Positions 8,828 through 16,934 of a stretch of DNA of 53,174 bases are shown here, piece by piece. The DNA comes from Porticoccus sp964608185 (lineage in GTDB: Bacteria; Pseudomonadota; Gammaproteobacteria; Pseudomonadales; Porticoccaceae): the NCBI GenBank assembly GCA_964608185.1, contig CAZSMR010000004.1, positions 1 to 53,174 on the forward strand, in the 5' to 3' direction. The notes beneath the pieces are model-generated. The model saw nothing but the letters and a program-made list of their open reading frames with translations, was not told the DNA's origin and searched no databases. How positions within the stretch are numbered: position 1 is the stretch's first letter; each line of letters starts with the position of its first letter. Position numbers and translations under genes: made by a program.

Positions 8828-9145
8828 TACTTGGAATAACAAATAGAAACACAAACAAGCTATTTAGATAACCTTGCTGTCTGGTCTGAAGAAACTGCCA
8901 GGCAGCTTGCTGCTGAAAAAGATATAACACTCACTCAGTCTCATATTGAAATTCTTAAGCTCGCTCGGCAATTTTACGCTGAATATGGTTTTTCTCCCTC
9001 TATGCGACCGCTGATCAAAACTATAGGGATAAATTTAGCTGCAAGTAAAGCTCGCAGTATATATTTAATGCAACTGTTTCCTCAAAGTCCAGCTAAAATA
9101 GTAGCCAGATTGTCTGGTCTACCAAAACCAAAGAATTGCTTGTAA
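8820..9145 (+). CDS. tusE: TusE/DsrC-family sulfur-relay protein, reading frame broken near its start
   Basis: From 8843 onward the frame encodes a clear TusE: the segment starts IETQTSYL, matching IETDTEGYL of E. coli TusE. It continues through the DsrC-type helical core (ITLTQSHIEILKLARQFYAEY, split here as ITLTQSHIEI and LKLARQFYAEY) and ends KPKNCL with the essential penultimate cysteine. No start codon exists in that frame after the stop at 8837-8839. An ATG at 8820, overlapping the yccA stop, reads MNNTWNNK and then hits TAG at 8844. One extra A in the run at 8841-8843 would join both parts into a 108-residue protein (E. coli 109). TusE receives sulfur from TusBCD and passes it to MnmA for 2-thiouridine in tRNA. 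Most likely a base missing in the draft; a true mutation is possible. Confidence 0.82.
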
Positions 9146-9180
9146 AGTAATGTTATTAGAATTAAAAAATAGGGCTTTTT

Positions 9181-9534
9181 ATGTCTTCAAACAATAAAAT
9201 TTTATCAGAAGAAACCTGTGAAGCTTGTAGAGATGGGGCAATAAAGTTATCAAATATTGAATCAAAAATATTGTTAAAAGAAATACCTCTTTGGACTATA
9301 GAGGTTCTACAAGATATACCTCAATTGACAAGAACTTTTAAATTTGACAATTTTCAAGAGGCTTTAAAGTTTTCTAATAAAGTTGGAGAGTTAGCCGAAT
9401 CTGTTGGGCATCATCCAGCCATATTAATAGAGTGGGGAAAAGTAGTAGTTACTTGGTGGAGCCATAAAATTGAAGGGCTTCACAAAAATGATTTTATTAT
9501 GGCGGCAAGAACAGACGAGTCCTTCAAGGGTTAG
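9181..9534 (+). CDS. phhB: Pterin-4-alpha-carbinolamine dehydratase
   Basis: A 117-residue protein of the PCD/DCoH family, which dehydrates 4a-hydroxy-tetrahydropterin to recycle pterin cofactors. Visible signatures are the active-site SVGHHPA (H77, H78) and the strand-turn-helix VVVTWWSHKIEGLHKNDF (split: VVVTWWSHKI, EGLHKNDF), where the third conserved histidine lies. A possible metal-binding ETCEAC pair is near residues 11-16, as in other proteobacterial members. No phenylalanine hydroxylase gene lies nearby, so the substrate role is inferred from the family only. It is probably co-transcribed with trmA. Confidence 0.9.
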   Translation: MSSNNKILSEETCEACRDGAIKLSNIESKILLKEIPLWTIEVLQDIPQLTRTFKFDNFQEALKFSNKVGELAESVGHHPAILIEWGKVVVTWWSHKIEGLHKNDFIMAARTDESFKG

Positions 9535-9543
9535 CTATAATTT

Positions 9544-9643
9544 NNNNNNNNNNNNNNNNNNNNNNNNNNNNNNNNNNNNNNNNNNNNNNNNNNNNNNNNN
9601 NNNNNNNNNNNNNNNNNNNNNNNNNNNNNNNNNNNNNNNNNNN
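9544..9643. other. Assembly gap (100 N)
   Basis: A run of exactly 100 N, a conventional placeholder length, so the real size is unknown. It begins 9 bases after the pterin dehydratase stop and ends inside trmA. It hides the trmA start and about 40 N-terminal residues judged by comparison with E. coli TrmA. Confidence 0.99.
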
Positions 9644-10612
9644 CTTCTTAACTATAGAATGCGGGCGGAGTTTCGTATTTGGCATGAAGATGGAGTTGCT
9701 TTTTATGCTATGAACACTCCAGGCAAAAAAGTTCCTTATATTGTGACTGAATTTCCAATAGGATCAAAAAAAATTAATGAGCTTATGGCTCCGCTATTAA
9801 AAATAATAAATAAAAATTACACACTGAAGAATAAACTTTTTTCTGCTGAATTCCTCACCACACTTGATGGCGATGCTGTTGTTACTCTAATTTATCATAG
9901 GCAACTTGATGAAGAATGGGAAAAGATAGCTACTAATGTGCATGAAGAATTAAATATAAACATCATAGGACGTAGTCGAAAAAAGAAAACGGTGATTGGA
10001 TTGGACTATGTTGTAGAAAAATTACCAATTGGTGGTACTGAGTATCAATATAAACAGATTGAAACAGGATTCACGCAGCCTAACGCAAGAATAAACCAAG
10101 CTATGCTTACTTGGGCTCTAAAGCAGACTTTAAAAAGTAAAGACGATCTATTAGAACTATATTGCGGAAATGGAAATTTCACCTGTGTATTAGCGCAGAA
10201 TTTTAAGAAAGTTTTAGCCACTGAGATCTCAAAAATATCAGTCAATTCTGCCCACTTTAACTTAAAAGAAAATAATATTAAAAACGTTACTATTTGTAGA
10301 ATGTCTAGTGAAGAAATAACACAAGCGTTAGACAAGGTACGATTGTTCCGTAGACTAAAAAATATTGCTCTAGACGAGTACCATTTCAGTACAATTTTTG
10401 TAGATCCGCCTCGCGCTGGACTGGATGAGCAGACTCTAAGTTTAATAAGAAAATTTGATAATATTCTCTATATTTCATGTAATCCAAAAACACTTATGGA
10501 GAATATAAGCGCAATTAGTAATACTCACGTCATAAAAAGTTTTGCTGTCTTTGACCAATTCCCTTACACCTCACATTTGGAGTGTGGTGTTTTTTTAAAT
10601 CTAAAAAAATAA
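9644..10612 (+). CDS. trmA: tRNA (uracil-5-)-methyltransferase, N-terminus lost in gap
   Basis: S-adenosylmethionine enzyme that makes 5-methyluridine at position 54 of the T-loop in tRNA. The visible 322 residues begin at NYRMRAEFRIWH, which corresponds to about residue 43 of E. coli TrmA. They include the S-adenosylmethionine site DLLELYCGNGNF, the FVDPPRAGLD motif, the nucleophile cysteine in YISCNPKTL and the catalytic glutamate in SHLECGVF. The close match to TrmA over the whole length excludes the related RlmC/RlmD. The start codon lies in the 100-N gap. Gene order with the pterin dehydratase suggests a shared transcript. Confidence 0.93.
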   Translation, partial: LLNYRMRAEFRIWHEDGVAFYAMNTPGKKVPYIVTEFPIGSKKINELMAPLLKIINKNYTLKNKLFSAEFLTTLDGDAVVTLIYHRQLDEEWEKIATNVHEELNINIIGRSRKKKTVIGLDYVVEKLPIGGTEYQYKQIETGFTQPNARINQAMLTWALKQTLKSKDDLLELYCGNGNFTCVLAQNFKKVLATEISKISVNSAHFNLKENNIKNVTICRMSSEEITQALDKVRLFRRLKNIALDEYHFSTIFVDPPRAGLDEQTLSLIRKFDNILYISCNPKTLMENISAISNTHVIKSFAVFDQFPYTSHLECGVFLNLKK

Positions 10613-10780
10613 ATTAAATACACTATTATCAGTAAGATAAGTAAAAAAATAGCTTAATATATTTTCTTAAGTTCTTCAAAAAAATATAACTTTTAGATAC
10701 AATCTGTCAATCAATATCCCTTAAAAAAATGATTTATATTAAGATTTTTGATGTTGAGTAGTTTTTACTGAATATAAGGT

Positions 10781-10786
10781 TATAAT
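10781..10786 (+). promoter_or_regulatory. Putative -10 box for the cold-shock gene
   Basis: TATAAT at 10781-10786 lies 52 bases upstream of the cold-shock ATG. The -35 region is weak (TAGTTT at 16-bp spacing, or TTGAGT at 21-bp). Transcription would start near 10793 and give a leader of about 45 bases, much shorter than the leader of E. coli cspA. Confidence 0.4.
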
Positions 10787-10837
10787 GGGTGTGCAGAATA
10801 CTGCAAAAATTTAAACAAGAAAATAAAAGAGATTACT

Positions 10838-11044
10838 ATGAGTAAAGGTACAGTTAAGTGGTTCAATGCTGACAAAGGTTTCGGTTTTATTACTCCAGAA
10901 GATGGCGGAAAAGATCTATTTGTACATCATTCAGAAATAAAAAATGGTGGTGGTTACGCTACCTTAAATGACGGCCAAGCAGTAACATTTGAAGTTGGTC
11001 AAGGACAAAAAGGACCGTGCGCAAATAATGTAGTACCTGAATAA
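10838..11044 (+). CDS. cspA: Cold-shock domain protein (CspA family)
   Basis: A 68-residue single cold-shock domain, an OB-fold RNA chaperone that melts RNA structure or acts as anti-terminator. Both RNA-binding motifs are present: RNP1 as KGFGFI (residues 14-19) and RNP2 as LFVHHSEI. Length equals E. coli Csp proteins (about 70). The gene stands alone, with its own putative promoter and a strong terminator behind it, as usual for these abundantly expressed genes. Whether it is cold-induced or constitutive cannot be told. Confidence 0.95.
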   Translation: MSKGTVKWFNADKGFGFITPEDGGKDLFVHHSEIKNGGGYATLNDGQAVTFEVGQGQKGPCANNVVPE

Positions 11045-11067
11045 TTTATTCAGTAAAAATGCGTACC

Positions 11068-11105
11068 AAAGCAACAAGTTGTTTTCAGCTTGTTGCTTTT
11101 TTTTG
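11068..11105 (+). terminator. Intrinsic terminator of the cold-shock gene
   Basis: AAAGCAACAAG (11068-11078) and CTTGTTGCTTT (11089-11099) form a perfect 11-bp stem with a 10-base loop, followed by an uninterrupted T-run. It lies 24 bases after the cold-shock stop codon. Confidence 0.92.
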
Positions 11106-11310
11106 TTAAAAATTTATTTTTTAATTCCAATATCGCTCTCAAAAACCACTAGAGCGGAGATTAATCTTTACTGTAGTTTTTTTACATAAACTTTAATTTT
11201 TTTGTATTTTTCTATATAATATCTAGTAATAAATAGATGGAATTATCTATCTTTAAGCATATCGATGCTAATAAATCCCGTAGATATCGTTCGCATCAAG
11301 AGGAACTAAG

Positions 11311-13545
11311 ATGAGCAATAAAATTTCAAAAATTATTTATACTAAGACTGATGAAGCGCCAGCCTTAGCAACATACTCTCTTTTACCTATAGTCAATGCA
11401 TTCACTAAGGCTGCAAATGTCGTTGTAGAAACATCAGATCTTTCTCTAGCCTCTCGAATTTTATCTGCCTTTCCCGAAAAATTACCTAAAGACAAGCAAG
11501 TCAAAGATGCTTTGCAAGAGTTGGGAGAACTAACACAAGATCCAAATGCAAACATTATTAAATTACCAAATATAAGTGCATCTATTCCACAGCTCCAAGA
11601 AGCAATATCTGAACTACAATCCAAGGGGTATAAAATTCCTGATTACCCAGAGTCAGCAAAAACTTCTGAAAGTATAGCCATCAAAAATACATATGCAAAA
11701 GTCCTTGGAAGCGCAGTAAATCCTGTTCTCCGTGAAGGTAACTCTGACCGTAGAGCACCAGGCGCTGTCAAACAATTTGCTCGCAAAAATCCGCATTCAA
11801 TGGGTAAGTGGAGTCAGTCTTCTCGAACACACGTGGCACATATGAGAAGTGGTGATTTTTATAGTAGCGACATAGCTACAACAATAAAAGACACCGGTAT
11901 TGTAAGGATAGAGTTTGTTGCTGATGACGGTGATATACAAGTTCTCAAAAATAATATCTCAGTTCACAGTGGGGATCTTGTAAGTACCATGTTTATGAGC
12001 GAAAAAGCTTTACGTAAGTTTCTGGATGAAGAAATGGAAGGCGCTAGAAAAGCTGACTTACTATTCTCATTGCACCTTAAAGCAACAATGATGAAAGTGT
12101 CTGATCCTATCATTTTTGGGCATGCGGTAACCGTATATTACGAAGAAGCGTTTAAGAAGTATGGCGCCACACTTGCTGAACTTGAAGTAAACCCAAATGA
12201 TGGTATTGGTAGTGTGCTCAAAAAAGTTGACCAACTTCCCTACTCTAAGCGAGTTGAGGTTGAAACAGAATTTCGACGTTGCTATGAAATACGACCAGAG
12301 ATGGCCATGGTTGATTCTGATAAAGGTATAACTAACTTGCATGTTCCTAGTGACGTCATAGTTGATGCATCTATGCCAGCAATGATTCGTAGTGGCGGAA
12401 AAATGTGGAATGCGCATGGTAAACTAAGAGACACGAAAGCAGTTATTCCCGATACTAGTTATGCAACAATCTATCAAGAAGTTCTTAATTTTTGCAAACA
12501 TCATGATGCGTTTGATCCTACAACAATGGGAACTGTTCCTAATGTTGGTCTTATGGCACAAAAAGCTGAGGAGTACGGCTCACACGATAAAACATTTATA
12601 GCTCCTGGAAATGGAAAAATACGTCTAGTTACCGAAAGTGGAGAAGTGCTACTTCAGCATGAAACTATAGAGAAGGGTGATATATGGCGTATGTGTCAAG
12701 CCAAAGATGGGCCAATTCAAGACTGGGTAAAATTAGCTGTAAATCGCGCCAAAGCTAGTGATACGCCTGCAATATTTTGGCTTGATGCTAACCGTGGTTA
12801 TGACTCACAAATGATCCAAAAAGTAGAAAAATACTTAAAAGATCACGATACAAAAGATATTCGTATTGAGATCATGACTCCAGAGAGAGCGATACGCTTA
12901 ACGATGGAGCGTATGAAGAGCGGCAAAGATACTATTTCTGTTACAGGCAACGTATTAAGGGATTATTTAACTGACTTATTCCCTATATTGGAGCTAGGAA
13001 CGAGCGCAAAAATGTTATCTATTGTTCCCCTAATGGCAGGAGGAGGTCTCTATGAAACAGGTGCTGGAGGCTCTGCGCCAAAACATGTTCAGCAATTTGC
13101 AGAGGAAGGTCACCTAAGATGGGATTCATTAGGAGAATTTCTTGCCCTAACAGTCTCCTTAGAGGATATTGCTGTTAAAACAAAAAATCCGAAAGCAAAA
13201 ATTTTAGCTGACTCTTTAGATAAAGCAACGTGCCGACTACTTGAGGAAGGAAAGTCTCCATCTCGAAAAGTAAATGAACTAGATAATAGAGGTAGTCACT
13301 TTTATCTAGCGCTATATTGGGCTGAAGAGATAGCAAAACAAAAAGATAGTCCTGAGCTTCAAGAAGTATTTCGCAAGCTAGCAAAAAAACTAAATGAAAA
13401 TGAAAAAACAATCACTGATGAGCTTATTGCCTGTCAAGGAGATAGTGTAGATCTAGGCGGATATTACCAGCCAGATACAAAAAAAGTCGAGGAAGCTATG
13501 CGCCCTAGTAACACCTTAAACTCATTGCTAAGTACTGTTAATTAG
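11311..13545 (+). CDS. icd: Isocitrate dehydrogenase, monomeric NADP-dependent type
   Basis: TCA-cycle enzyme that converts isocitrate to 2-oxoglutarate with NADP. The 744-residue length and the sequence (N-terminal IIYTKTDEAPALATYSLLPI, SNRRAPGAVK-like segment near residue 145, KWSQSSRTHVAHM, LELGTSAKMLSIVPLMAGGG near 566-585) identify the monomeric IDH-II class, unrelated in length to the homodimeric E. coli enzyme (416). The ATG follows AGAGGAAC at 11299-11306. The upstream 200 bases hold a TATAAT at 11215-11220, possibly the promoter, with only a weak -35. No other TCA gene is adjacent, so it is a single-gene unit. Confidence 0.97.
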   Translation: MSNKISKIIYTKTDEAPALATYSLLPIVNAFTKAANVVVETSDLSLASRILSAFPEKLPKDKQVKDALQELGELTQDPNANIIKLPNISASIPQLQEAISELQSKGYKIPDYPESAKTSESIAIKNTYAKVLGSAVNPVLREGNSDRRAPGAVKQFARKNPHSMGKWSQSSRTHVAHMRSGDFYSSDIATTIKDTGIVRIEFVADDGDIQVLKNNISVHSGDLVSTMFMSEKALRKFLDEEMEGARKADLLFSLHLKATMMKVSDPIIFGHAVTVYYEEAFKKYGATLAELEVNPNDGIGSVLKKVDQLPYSKRVEVETEFRRCYEIRPEMAMVDSDKGITNLHVPSDVIVDASMPAMIRSGGKMWNAHGKLRDTKAVIPDTSYATIYQEVLNFCKHHDAFDPTTMGTVPNVGLMAQKAEEYGSHDKTFIAPGNGKIRLVTESGEVLLQHETIEKGDIWRMCQAKDGPIQDWVKLAVNRAKASDTPAIFWLDANRGYDSQMIQKVEKYLKDHDTKDIRIEIMTPERAIRLTMERMKSGKDTISVTGNVLRDYLTDLFPILELGTSAKMLSIVPLMAGGGLYETGAGGSAPKHVQQFAEEGHLRWDSLGEFLALTVSLEDIAVKTKNPKAKILADSLDKATCRLLEEGKSPSRKVNELDNRGSHFYLALYWAEEIAKQKDSPELQEVFRKLAKKLNENEKTITDELIACQGDSVDLGGYYQPDTKKVEEAMRPSNTLNSLLSTVN

Positions 13546-13627
13546 GACTTTACGTCTAAACTTAAAGAATATATCTTAGCTTCTATTAACTTGAATTATG
13601 ATCAAAAATTTATAAATATAAGAGCCG

Positions 13628-14047
13628 ATGCATATTAATTTTTTTCCATCAACATGTTTGTTGGTCACAATAATAATGACTGTTGTATCCCCTGCATATG
13701 CAGAGAAGCTGTCTATAGATGCGCTGGTTATACCTGATGACACTAAAAATATTTATGTGCATAAACTCGCTACTGACAGCAATTCTACTGATTTTTTAAT
13801 CATCATTAAGGATTATGTTCCTCTTCATATGCATGCTAAACACACTGAAACAATTTTCGTGTTAGAGGGAAAAGGTGAGTTTCAAAAAGGTGAAAGAAAA
13901 TTTGTGATTGAACCGGGTGATTATTTGAGAATACCTCCAGGGATACCTCACTCAGTAAAAGTTACATCCCTGAATCCACTAAAAGTGCTATCAATCCAAG
14001 CCCCTGAATTTTTTGGTTTAGATCGCATTCCTGTAAAAAATCCCTGA
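13628..14047 (+). CDS. Exported cupin-fold protein
   Basis: A 139-residue protein with a signal peptide (hydrophobic residues about 10-21, likely cleavage after AYA at 25), so it is probably periplasmic. The mature part is a single conserved cupin-2 barrel. Cupin motif 1 contains H67, H69 and E74 (PLHMHAKHTE) and motif 2 contains H108 (IPPGIPHSV), together a plausible 3-His/1-Glu metal site. The function cannot be assigned, since cupins range from dioxygenases and isomerases to sugar binders. The start is supported by AAGAG 5 bases upstream. The next gene follows almost directly, so the two are probably co-expressed. Confidence 0.8.
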   Translation: MHINFFPSTCLLVTIIMTVVSPAYAEKLSIDALVIPDDTKNIYVHKLATDSNSTDFLIIIKDYVPLHMHAKHTETIFVLEGKGEFQKGERKFVIEPGDYLRIPPGIPHSVKVTSLNPLKVLSIQAPEFFGLDRIPVKNP

Positions 14048-14056
14048 GTGAATAAA

Positions 14057-14458
14057 ATGAATATTCAGCGAGAAATATACTCCCCACTTCAGATTTTTTT
14101 TGGCTCTTTTTTTCTTGGCCCATTTGCAATGCTTTATTTTCTTTGGAAGAATTTTTATAATATGAGTCGTCCTGTTGAAGCAAAAAAAGTTATTCAATAT
14201 GGCTTTGTTTTCATTGTTATCTTGACTACTTGTCTTCAATTATCTCCCGCTGGTATGAATCAATTAGTTCCTGGATTAATTGTCCCTTTTTTCTATGCCC
14301 TAACTGCACTACAAATTTCGACATCAATGCAGATAAATAAAAAAGAAATAAAAACTAGCCTGAATTGGGCTCCACAAAATATTTGGAGTGTTTTAGGGTT
14401 CGGTCTACTTTTTTATTTACCTTGGATTGGTGTTCTTTACGCTATTCAACTTTTATAG
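14057..14458 (+). CDS. Hypothetical inner-membrane protein
   Basis: A 133-residue protein that I do not recognise. It shows three to four hydrophobic helices (around FGSFFLGPFAMLYFLW, YGFVFIVILTT, LVPGLIVPFFYAL and the C-terminal VLGFGLLFYLPWIGVLYAI, the latter split by one polar residue), with a basic loop RPVEAKK after the first. ATG 14057 is preferred because GAG lies 9 bases upstream. A GTG at 14048, directly after the cupin stop, is an in-frame alternative adding three residues. The tight spacing to the exported cupin suggests a functional pair, but nothing shows what it does. Confidence 0.7.
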   Translation: MNIQREIYSPLQIFFGSFFLGPFAMLYFLWKNFYNMSRPVEAKKVIQYGFVFIVILTTCLQLSPAGMNQLVPGLIVPFFYALTALQISTSMQINKKEIKTSLNWAPQNIWSVLGFGLLFYLPWIGVLYAIQLL

Positions 14459-14538
14459 CGTACTAATAATTCATTATTAACCTTAAAATATCAAACGATA
14501 AATAAAAAAATTATTTATATTTATATTGGAGAAAGAAA

Positions 14539-14865
14539 ATGGCTGCCTATTTAATCGGAGAAGTTATTGTTACTGATGAGTCATGGGTGTCAAGTTATGC
14601 TAAAAACGTCCATGATATCGTACATAAGCATGGTGGAAAATATTTATCTAGAAGTGCAAATATTGAACAAGTAGAAGGAAAGCCAAGTGAAGCTTCGCTA
14701 ATAGCACTGGTTGAGTTTCCAGATCTAGATGCAGCAAAATCTTTTATTGACGATCCGGAATATCAAGAGTTTAGAGAATCAAGGATGAATGGGAGTGTCA
14801 GTACTGTTTATATAATAGATAGTAGCGATGTCGCCGGAACTATTCCATACCTTACAAAAAGATGA
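14539..14865 (+). CDS. DUF1330 family protein
   Basis: A 108-residue small alpha/beta protein beginning AAYLIGEVIVTD and containing the pattern GGKYLSRS with EG and LVEFPDLDAAKSFIDDPEYQ typical of the DUF1330 (dimeric ferredoxin-like barrel) family, whose function is unknown. The start follows GGAGAAAGAAA at 14528-14538. It is separated from the membrane-protein gene by 80 AT-rich bases, so it may have its own promoter. A gene of opposite strand follows within 36 bases. Confidence 0.82.
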   Translation: MAAYLIGEVIVTDESWVSSYAKNVHDIVHKHGGKYLSRSANIEQVEGKPSEASLIALVEFPDLDAAKSFIDDPEYQEFRESRMNGSVSTVYIIDSSDVAGTIPYLTKR

Positions 14866-14900
14866 GTCTTCGATGGTAATGAGAATTAGCTTATAATTTA

Positions 14901-15431
14901 TTATTTTCCAACCGAATAAAACAGAGGTTCCTTCTTAGTTATTTTTTTTGAATGCACATCAAGTATTATTTGGGCAGCATCCCTGATTAAATGCTGAAAA
15001 CTATCTTCTATTGAAGCTCTCTCTTTATCAAACATAATCATTTCATCCTTGGTAAGTTTTTTCCAGTTTTCTAAAATTGGAATATGCGCAGTTGCTTCAG
15101 CTAGCTGTGAAAATACCTTATATCTCCCATCGCCACCTGAAGCTTCATCTAACAAAGAAGATAGCTTATCTATCCTTATAGCGCCCTCAGTTAAGCCTAC
15201 TTGTCCTTGAACAAGTGCAGCAGCAATCACTCGAATACTGTCTCTAAAGCCTTCTTGGCGGGTATTTAGCTGCTGAGAGAGGCTATCAGCGCTACTTTTT
15301 TGTAGATCCTCTTGTTGGCGGACCTTTAAATGAAGAAAAATAGCGTACAAAGTAAGCGAAAAAATTATTAAGGCTGCAATTATATAAAATTCTGGATAAG
15401 CCTCTAGATTCATTGTATTAAATATCCACAT
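14901..15431 (-). CDS. Conserved hypothetical protein, DUF2489-like
   Basis: A 176-residue protein with one N-terminal membrane helix (residues about 14-34), a short charged/coiled segment (LKVRQQEDLQ), and a soluble C-terminal domain with the characteristic sequence IRVIAAALVQGQVGLTEGAI (first 20 residues of the motif) that I associate with the DUF2489 family. Function unknown. It lies 45 bases downstream of rmuC on the same strand and may be co-transcribed with it. The family call is from memory of the motif and less secure than most entries here. Confidence 0.65.
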   Translation of the reverse strand: MWIFNTMNLEAYPEFYIIAALIIFSLTLYAIFLHLKVRQQEDLQKSSADSLSQQLNTRQEGFRDSIRVIAAALVQGQVGLTEGAIRIDKLSSLLDEASGGDGRYKVFSQLAEATAHIPILENWKKLTKDEMIMFDKERASIEDSFQHLIRDAAQIILDVHSKKITKKEPLFYSVGK

Positions 15432-15476
15432 AAAATTAATAGCTATTAAACATCAAAACAGAGATAAAGATCTTCA

Positions 15477-16775
15477 CTACTGAGAAGTATCGGTATCATC
15501 TTCTTTTTTTCTATCAGTGTTTAACGAAAAATCGCTCTGATCTAGAGTTTCGCTTGTCCAATCATCTGGAAACGTTTTTTTAGTGTTGGGACCTAGTTTT
15601 TTAATTTTGTTAAATCTATTTATTACATTACCTGAGCCAGTCATCAGCTGACTTTTAGCACTATCATATGCCACTTGGCTTTTTTTGATGTGCTTCCCAA
15701 TATCCTCTAAAGATTCTACCACTGTGGCCATTTTATCGTATAGTTTTGCTGCCTCATCTGAGATTTTTTGTGCATTAATATTTTGACGCTCAAAGCGCCA
15801 TACGTTTTCAACGATTCTCAACGCAATCATCAAAGTGCTCGGACTGGTGAGAATGATATTTTTATTTTTATAGGCATCATCAAATAACCTATCATCCTTT
15901 TGAAGAGCTAAAGTAAATGCTCCTTCTATTGGTATAAATAGAATTACAAAATCCAGGGTATTAATTCCATATAACTCTTGGTATGACTTTTCGCTTAAGT
16001 CTTTAATATGGTTTTTAATCGAATTAATATGCTGCTTTAAATGCTTTTTTTGCTCGCTAGAGTCAGGTTCGCTTGTATAGCGGTCGTAAGCTGTTAGAGA
16101 AACCTTTGAATCAATAACCATATCTTTTTTGTCGGGCATATGAATAATTACATCTGGGTATCGAAGGTAGCCCTGTTGATCCTTGTGAGGTTTTTGTGTT
16201 TCGTACTCCCTTGGGCTTGAGAGACCAGAAGTCTCGAGCATACGCTCGAGAATCATCTCTCCCCAGTTACCCTGAGATTTGCTATCTCCCTTAAGTGCGC
16301 TTGCTAAACTAGATGTTTCTCCTCTTACTAGATCAGTCTGTTTCATTAATTCTTTAATCGTCCCATTCATCTCATTTCTTGCTGAATTTTCTCTATGATG
16401 AGAATCCTCCACCTGCTTATGAAATCTGGTTATTTCCTCTCGCAGTGGACCAATAGAAGAATTAAGAGTCCGCTGGCTATCTTGAGAAAACTTCTCTTGC
16501 TTGGCATCAAATATACGATTCGCTAGGTTTTCAAATTCCTTACCTAAAATTTCACGGGACTGCTTTAGTAGCAAAGATTGCTCTTCATTTTTGGTCTGCT
16601 CCATTTCCAGACGGGCCTCTAGTACAGCTTTTTCCTTTTCTAGTGCTGCCAACGCACAACTAATTAAAGTCAGGTCTTTATTCTTCTTTTTTCTATCAAA
16701 TAATGCAAAGGCATAAGCTAACAGTACCCCGAGGAAGAAGCTGCCAAAAATAAAACTAAAGCTAACTATGGTCAT
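15477..16775 (-). CDS. rmuC: RmuC family DNA recombination protein
   Basis: A 432-residue protein with an N-terminal membrane helix (residues 1-23), a long coiled coil (about 30-170) and a RmuC domain of the PD-(D/E)XK nuclease superfamily. The domain contains the conserved SQGNWGEMILERMLE segment, VIIHMPDKKDMVIDSKVSL and DFVILFIPIEGAF. In E. coli, loss of RmuC raises recombination-dependent inversion rates; the biochemical activity is not settled. The start ATG at 16775 is chosen because AGGAG lies 11 bases upstream and the hydrophobic anchor begins at once; a TTG at 16817 would add 14 polar residues. It is divergent from the AddAB-like pair, another DNA-repair unit. Confidence 0.93.
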   Translation of the reverse strand: MTIVSFSFIFGSFFLGVLLAYAFALFDRKKKNKDLTLISCALAALEKEKAVLEARLEMEQTKNEEQSLLLKQSREILGKEFENLANRIFDAKQEKFSQDSQRTLNSSIGPLREEITRFHKQVEDSHHRENSARNEMNGTIKELMKQTDLVRGETSSLASALKGDSKSQGNWGEMILERMLETSGLSSPREYETQKPHKDQQGYLRYPDVIIHMPDKKDMVIDSKVSLTAYDRYTSEPDSSEQKKHLKQHINSIKNHIKDLSEKSYQELYGINTLDFVILFIPIEGAFTLALQKDDRLFDDAYKNKNIILTSPSTLMIALRIVENVWRFERQNINAQKISDEAAKLYDKMATVVESLEDIGKHIKKSQVAYDSAKSQLMTGSGNVINRFNKIKKLGPNTKKTFPDDWTSETLDQSDFSLNTDRKKEDDTDTSQ

Positions 16776-16934
16776 ATGCAATTTCACTCCTGCTTGACTT
16801 GTCGTTTTTGGCACCAATGTCAGTGTTACTCATTTTAAGTTCCGATGAAACAGGCAGCCCCATTAACTACCTCTTTTTTCAAACCTTAGGTTGTGCGATC
16901 ATTGAATTCTTCTAGGATAACAAAGTTAACCTCT

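Noticed and set aside
11232..11249. Short dyad ATAGAT/ATCTAT upstream of icd
   Set aside because: A 6-bp dyad is expected by chance in such AT-rich intergenic DNA and no second copy is near.
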